The position numbers were made by a program, and so were the translations under genes. From contig CAZWJH010000023.1 of the NCBI GenBank assembly GCA_964634755.1, positions 1 to 28,811 of the forward strand: 28,811 bases of DNA, read 5' to 3'. The notes under the pieces were generated by a model that saw only the letters and a program-made list of their open reading frames with translations, made no database searches and had not been told where the DNA came from. This document shows, one piece after another, positions 26,534-28,811 of this stretch. Each line of letters begins with the position of its first letter. The stretch's first letter is position 1. Origin of the DNA: JALXDT01 sp964634755. GTDB taxonomy: Bacteria; Acidobacteriota; Aminicenantia; JAMOAD01.

Positions 26534-26562
26534 TTGACTATTTTTTTCAGATGTTCTAATAT
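26534..26562 (+). promoter_or_regulatory. kinase-gene promoter
   Basis: TTGACT (26534-26539), a 17-base spacer and TAATAT (26557-26562) predict a transcript start near 26569, only about 10 bases before the kinase ATG at 26579. Confidence 0.65.
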
Positions 26563-26578
26563 TTTAATCCTTTAAACT

Positions 26579-28750
26579 ATGGAGAAAAACAGAGTAAACG
26601 AAACAGAATCTTTTAGCTTTGATAATTTAATTGCTTTCAAGTCTATCTCAGAAAGATACAAAATCATTAAAGAACTTGGAGAAGGGGGAATGGGTGTCAT
26701 CTATAAAGCATACGATAGAAAATTAAAAAAAAATGTGGCTATCAAGATAATAAAGAACCCTCTTGCAACCAGTGTTAAAAAAATTGAAAAAGAAGCGGTA
26801 AAATTAGCCCAAATAGAACATGAAAATGTCTGTACCCTTTATGATTTTATAGTAAAAGATAAAACAAGCTTTATGGTCATGCAATATATAGAAGGGGAAT
26901 CTTTAGGGGAAAAGATAAACAAGGGAGAGCTAACCTTTAAAGACAAAATAGATATAGCAATTCAAATATGTAATGGATTGGAAGCTATACATTCTAAAGG
27001 AATAATTCATAGAGATTTAAAACCCTCAAATATACTGATTACTAAAGATAAGAAGGTTAAAATCATTGATTTTGGTGTATCAAAATTCATAAAAAATGAT
27101 ATTTCAGACATTACAGACTCATTAACAATTACAACCACTATCTCAGAATGGAAAAGCATTAAAATTAGAGGGACCCTTAATTATATGTCTCCTGAAGCAC
27201 TTGAAGGTAAAGGGCTGGATGAGCGAACAGATATATTTTCTCTCGGTGTTATTCTCTATGAAATGTTTTCAGAAGAAAAGATGATAAAGAGCAATACTCT
27301 AACAAGCGTGGTTGAAGAAATTATGTTCGGAGAGACAAAAGAAGTAGAATTAACAGATCCAATAATTGAAAAAGAACTTAACAAAATAATAAAAACAGCA
27401 GCTCATAAGAAAAAAGAAAAAAGGTATGAGAATATTTCAGAGTTAAAAAAAGATTTAGAAAAGATTCAAAAAAGAGATTTGGAAAATGTGTTTACAAAAG
27501 GTAAAAAGAGGAAAAAAAGGAAAAATATGAAAAAAATTGCTGTTTATTCTCTACTCTTCCTTTACATAATTTTATCTTTAATAGTTAATATTTTACCCAA
27601 GAAAGAAAATAAAAAACTAAAATATTTTAGTTACAAAAAAATGAAATTCCTTAATAATTTCACAATTCCTATGTCAGCTTCAATCGGAGAAGATTCCCCG
27701 AATGGCGAACTTTATATAACATCAAAAAGTACAGGGAACAACATAATAATATACTCATTTGGATACGGGTTATTTCCATGGGATAGAATGTCTCTTTCCA
27801 AACTAATAAATAGTAAAAAAAACAAAAAGCTAATCAAAAGAAAAATCTTTCTCAAAAGCAAAAAATTCTCTAATATCACTGTCTCCTCCTTAGTTATCGA
27901 TAGAAATAAGGAAATTCTTATAAGCGGAAGCCATCTCACAAATATGAGAATAACAAAAAGCTATCTTGCAAAATTGAAGCAGAATGGGGAATTACTTTTT
28001 GAAAGAGATTTCAGCATAGGAGGTCTCACCTCTTCCATAGTAAAAACTTTTGTAGATGATGAAAACAACTATACCCATATCTGTGTTGTCTTAGGAGAAA
28101 AAATCCCAATAAAAACTAAAATTATAAAAACAGACTCAAACGGACAGATAATATGGAGTAAGGATATTGGAGAGAAAGGATATATTGTTTCCCCTGCCCC
28201 ATCCATTGTTCTAAATAATAAAAACATACTTATTACTTTAATAGAAAAAAGTATCAATGAAAAAAAAGAATCCTTTATCACTTTTACAATTCTTAATGAA
28301 AATGGGAATATAATAAAAAAAAGAAAGCTTAAACATGAAAACGTAATAAAGTCAAACCCTAAAATAATTAAGACCAATAATGGTTTTATTTTCTCTTTTG
28401 TTTCCTCTTTATACTCAATTGATAAAAAAAGGGAATTAATAATAATAAAATTTGATAATAACCTAAATATTATTTGGGAAAGGGGCTTCAAAACAGACTA
28501 TACAACGAACCTTTTAATGTCCACTTCCTCAGATGAATATATAGTTTTTTGGAAGAAAAAAGGCTTAAGACTCTTTCCACTTTTTCAATACAAATATTTA
28601 ATGGCAACAAAGTATAATAAAAATGGTATTCCCCTTTATTCAAAAAGAATAAATCAATACTATTGGGTGCTTGATAGAATCATATATAAACAGATTAGAT
28701 ATGATTGGTATTCAAGTATTGTCTACATATTAGAGGAATCAATACTATAA
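26579..28750 (+). CDS. transmembrane Ser/Thr protein kinase with propeller-like C-terminal domain
   Basis: A 723-residue protein. Residues about 27-300 are a Hanks-type kinase with every key element: glycine loop GEGGMG (34-39), Lys56 in VAIK, HRDLKPSN (144-151), DFG (164-166), SPE (204-206) and Asp218. The stretch from DFG to SPE is 37 residues and Thr/Ser-rich (DSLTITTTIS). A basic linker precedes one membrane helix (about 320-339). The outer part, about 345-723, has five similar strand-turn-strand units of the NGQIIWSKDI type, at about 464, 515, 569, 622 and 676, suggesting a beta-propeller sensor or ligand domain. No ribosome-binding site precedes the ATG, and an in-frame TAA six bases upstream excludes an earlier start. 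Confidence 0.92.
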   Translation: MEKNRVNETESFSFDNLIAFKSISERYKIIKELGEGGMGVIYKAYDRKLKKNVAIKIIKNPLATSVKKIEKEAVKLAQIEHENVCTLYDFIVKDKTSFMVMQYIEGESLGEKINKGELTFKDKIDIAIQICNGLEAIHSKGIIHRDLKPSNILITKDKKVKIIDFGVSKFIKNDISDITDSLTITTTISEWKSIKIRGTLNYMSPEALEGKGLDERTDIFSLGVILYEMFSEEKMIKSNTLTSVVEEIMFGETKEVELTDPIIEKELNKIIKTAAHKKKEKRYENISELKKDLEKIQKRDLENVFTKGKKRKKRKNMKKIAVYSLLFLYIILSLIVNILPKKENKKLKYFSYKKMKFLNNFTIPMSASIGEDSPNGELYITSKSTGNNIIIYSFGYGLFPWDRMSLSKLINSKKNKKLIKRKIFLKSKKFSNITVSSLVIDRNKEILISGSHLTNMRITKSYLAKLKQNGELLFERDFSIGGLTSSIVKTFVDDENNYTHICVVLGEKIPIKTKIIKTDSNGQIIWSKDIGEKGYIVSPAPSIVLNNKNILITLIEKSINEKKESFITFTILNENGNIIKKRKLKHENVIKSNPKIIKTNNGFIFSFVSSLYSIDKKRELIIIKFDNNLNIIWERGFKTDYTTNLLMSTSSDEYIVFWKKKGLRLFPLFQYKYLMATKYNKNGIPLYSKRINQYYWVLDRIIYKQIRYDWYSSIVYILEESIL

Positions 28751-28773
28751 TTCCCCTGTTACTAATATAAAAC

Positions 28774-28807
28774 ATGTCATATAAAAATACAACAAAAAAT
28801 GTCACAT
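28774..28807 (+). repeat. short direct repeat at the right edge
   Basis: ATGTCATAT (28774-28782) and ATGTCACAT (28799-28807) match at eight of nine bases and are 25 bases apart, downstream of the kinase stop. The element may continue beyond the window; by itself it supports little. Confidence 0.25.
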
Positions 28808-28811
28808 TTTT

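Overview
The window comes from an AT-rich bacterium (roughly one third G+C by eye) with tightly packed, often overlapping genes and purine-rich coding strands. It is a diderm: there is an Omp85/BamA-type outer-membrane protein, a TamB-like translocation protein, a SurA-like periplasmic chaperone and at least one good lipoprotein signal. A GWxTD-domain lipoprotein beside a carboxypeptidase-regulatory-like remnant suggests an uncultured lineage such as Aminicenantes, or a related Acidobacteriota or FCB-like group. That placement is inference; no rRNA or tRNA gene is present to anchor it.

Left arm (1-7902, all minus strand): the 5' part of tex runs off the window edge. Beyond it, a strong promoter (2066-2094) drives a truncated secreted-protein remnant and a GWxTD lipoprotein. 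Next, transcribed from a promoter at 7923-7951, comes a five-gene operon read right to left: pgi, a SelB-like protein without a GTPase domain, a DUF58 protein, a BatD/DUF4381-like membrane protein and a sodium:solute symporter. The usual MoxR ATPase and VWA partners of DUF58/BatD are missing.

Divergent gap (7903-8274): it holds outward-facing promoter candidates and no convincing gene.

Right arm (8275-28750, all plus strand): a membrane-anchored alkaline-phosphatase-superfamily enzyme is followed by hslV-hslU, a fibronectin-III-like envelope protein, an unknown protein and an FSA-type transaldolase. These run directly into an envelope-biogenesis block: tamB (with a frameshift in a T9 tract), an Omp85 gene, a SurA-N-like gene and mfd. 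These genes overlap or nearly touch and probably form one long operon. A separate promoter serves a PP-loop ATPase gene. A consensus promoter drives a DRTGG-domain gene and a CBS-CBS-HATPase gene. A third promoter drives a transmembrane Ser/Thr kinase with a propeller-like extracytoplasmic domain, whose mRNA looks leaderless.

The main points of interest are the GTPase-less SelB-like protein, the tamB homopolymer frameshift, the truncated gene fused in front of the GWxTD lipoprotein, and the regulatory cluster at the right end. I saw no CRISPR array, insertion sequence, tRNA or rRNA.
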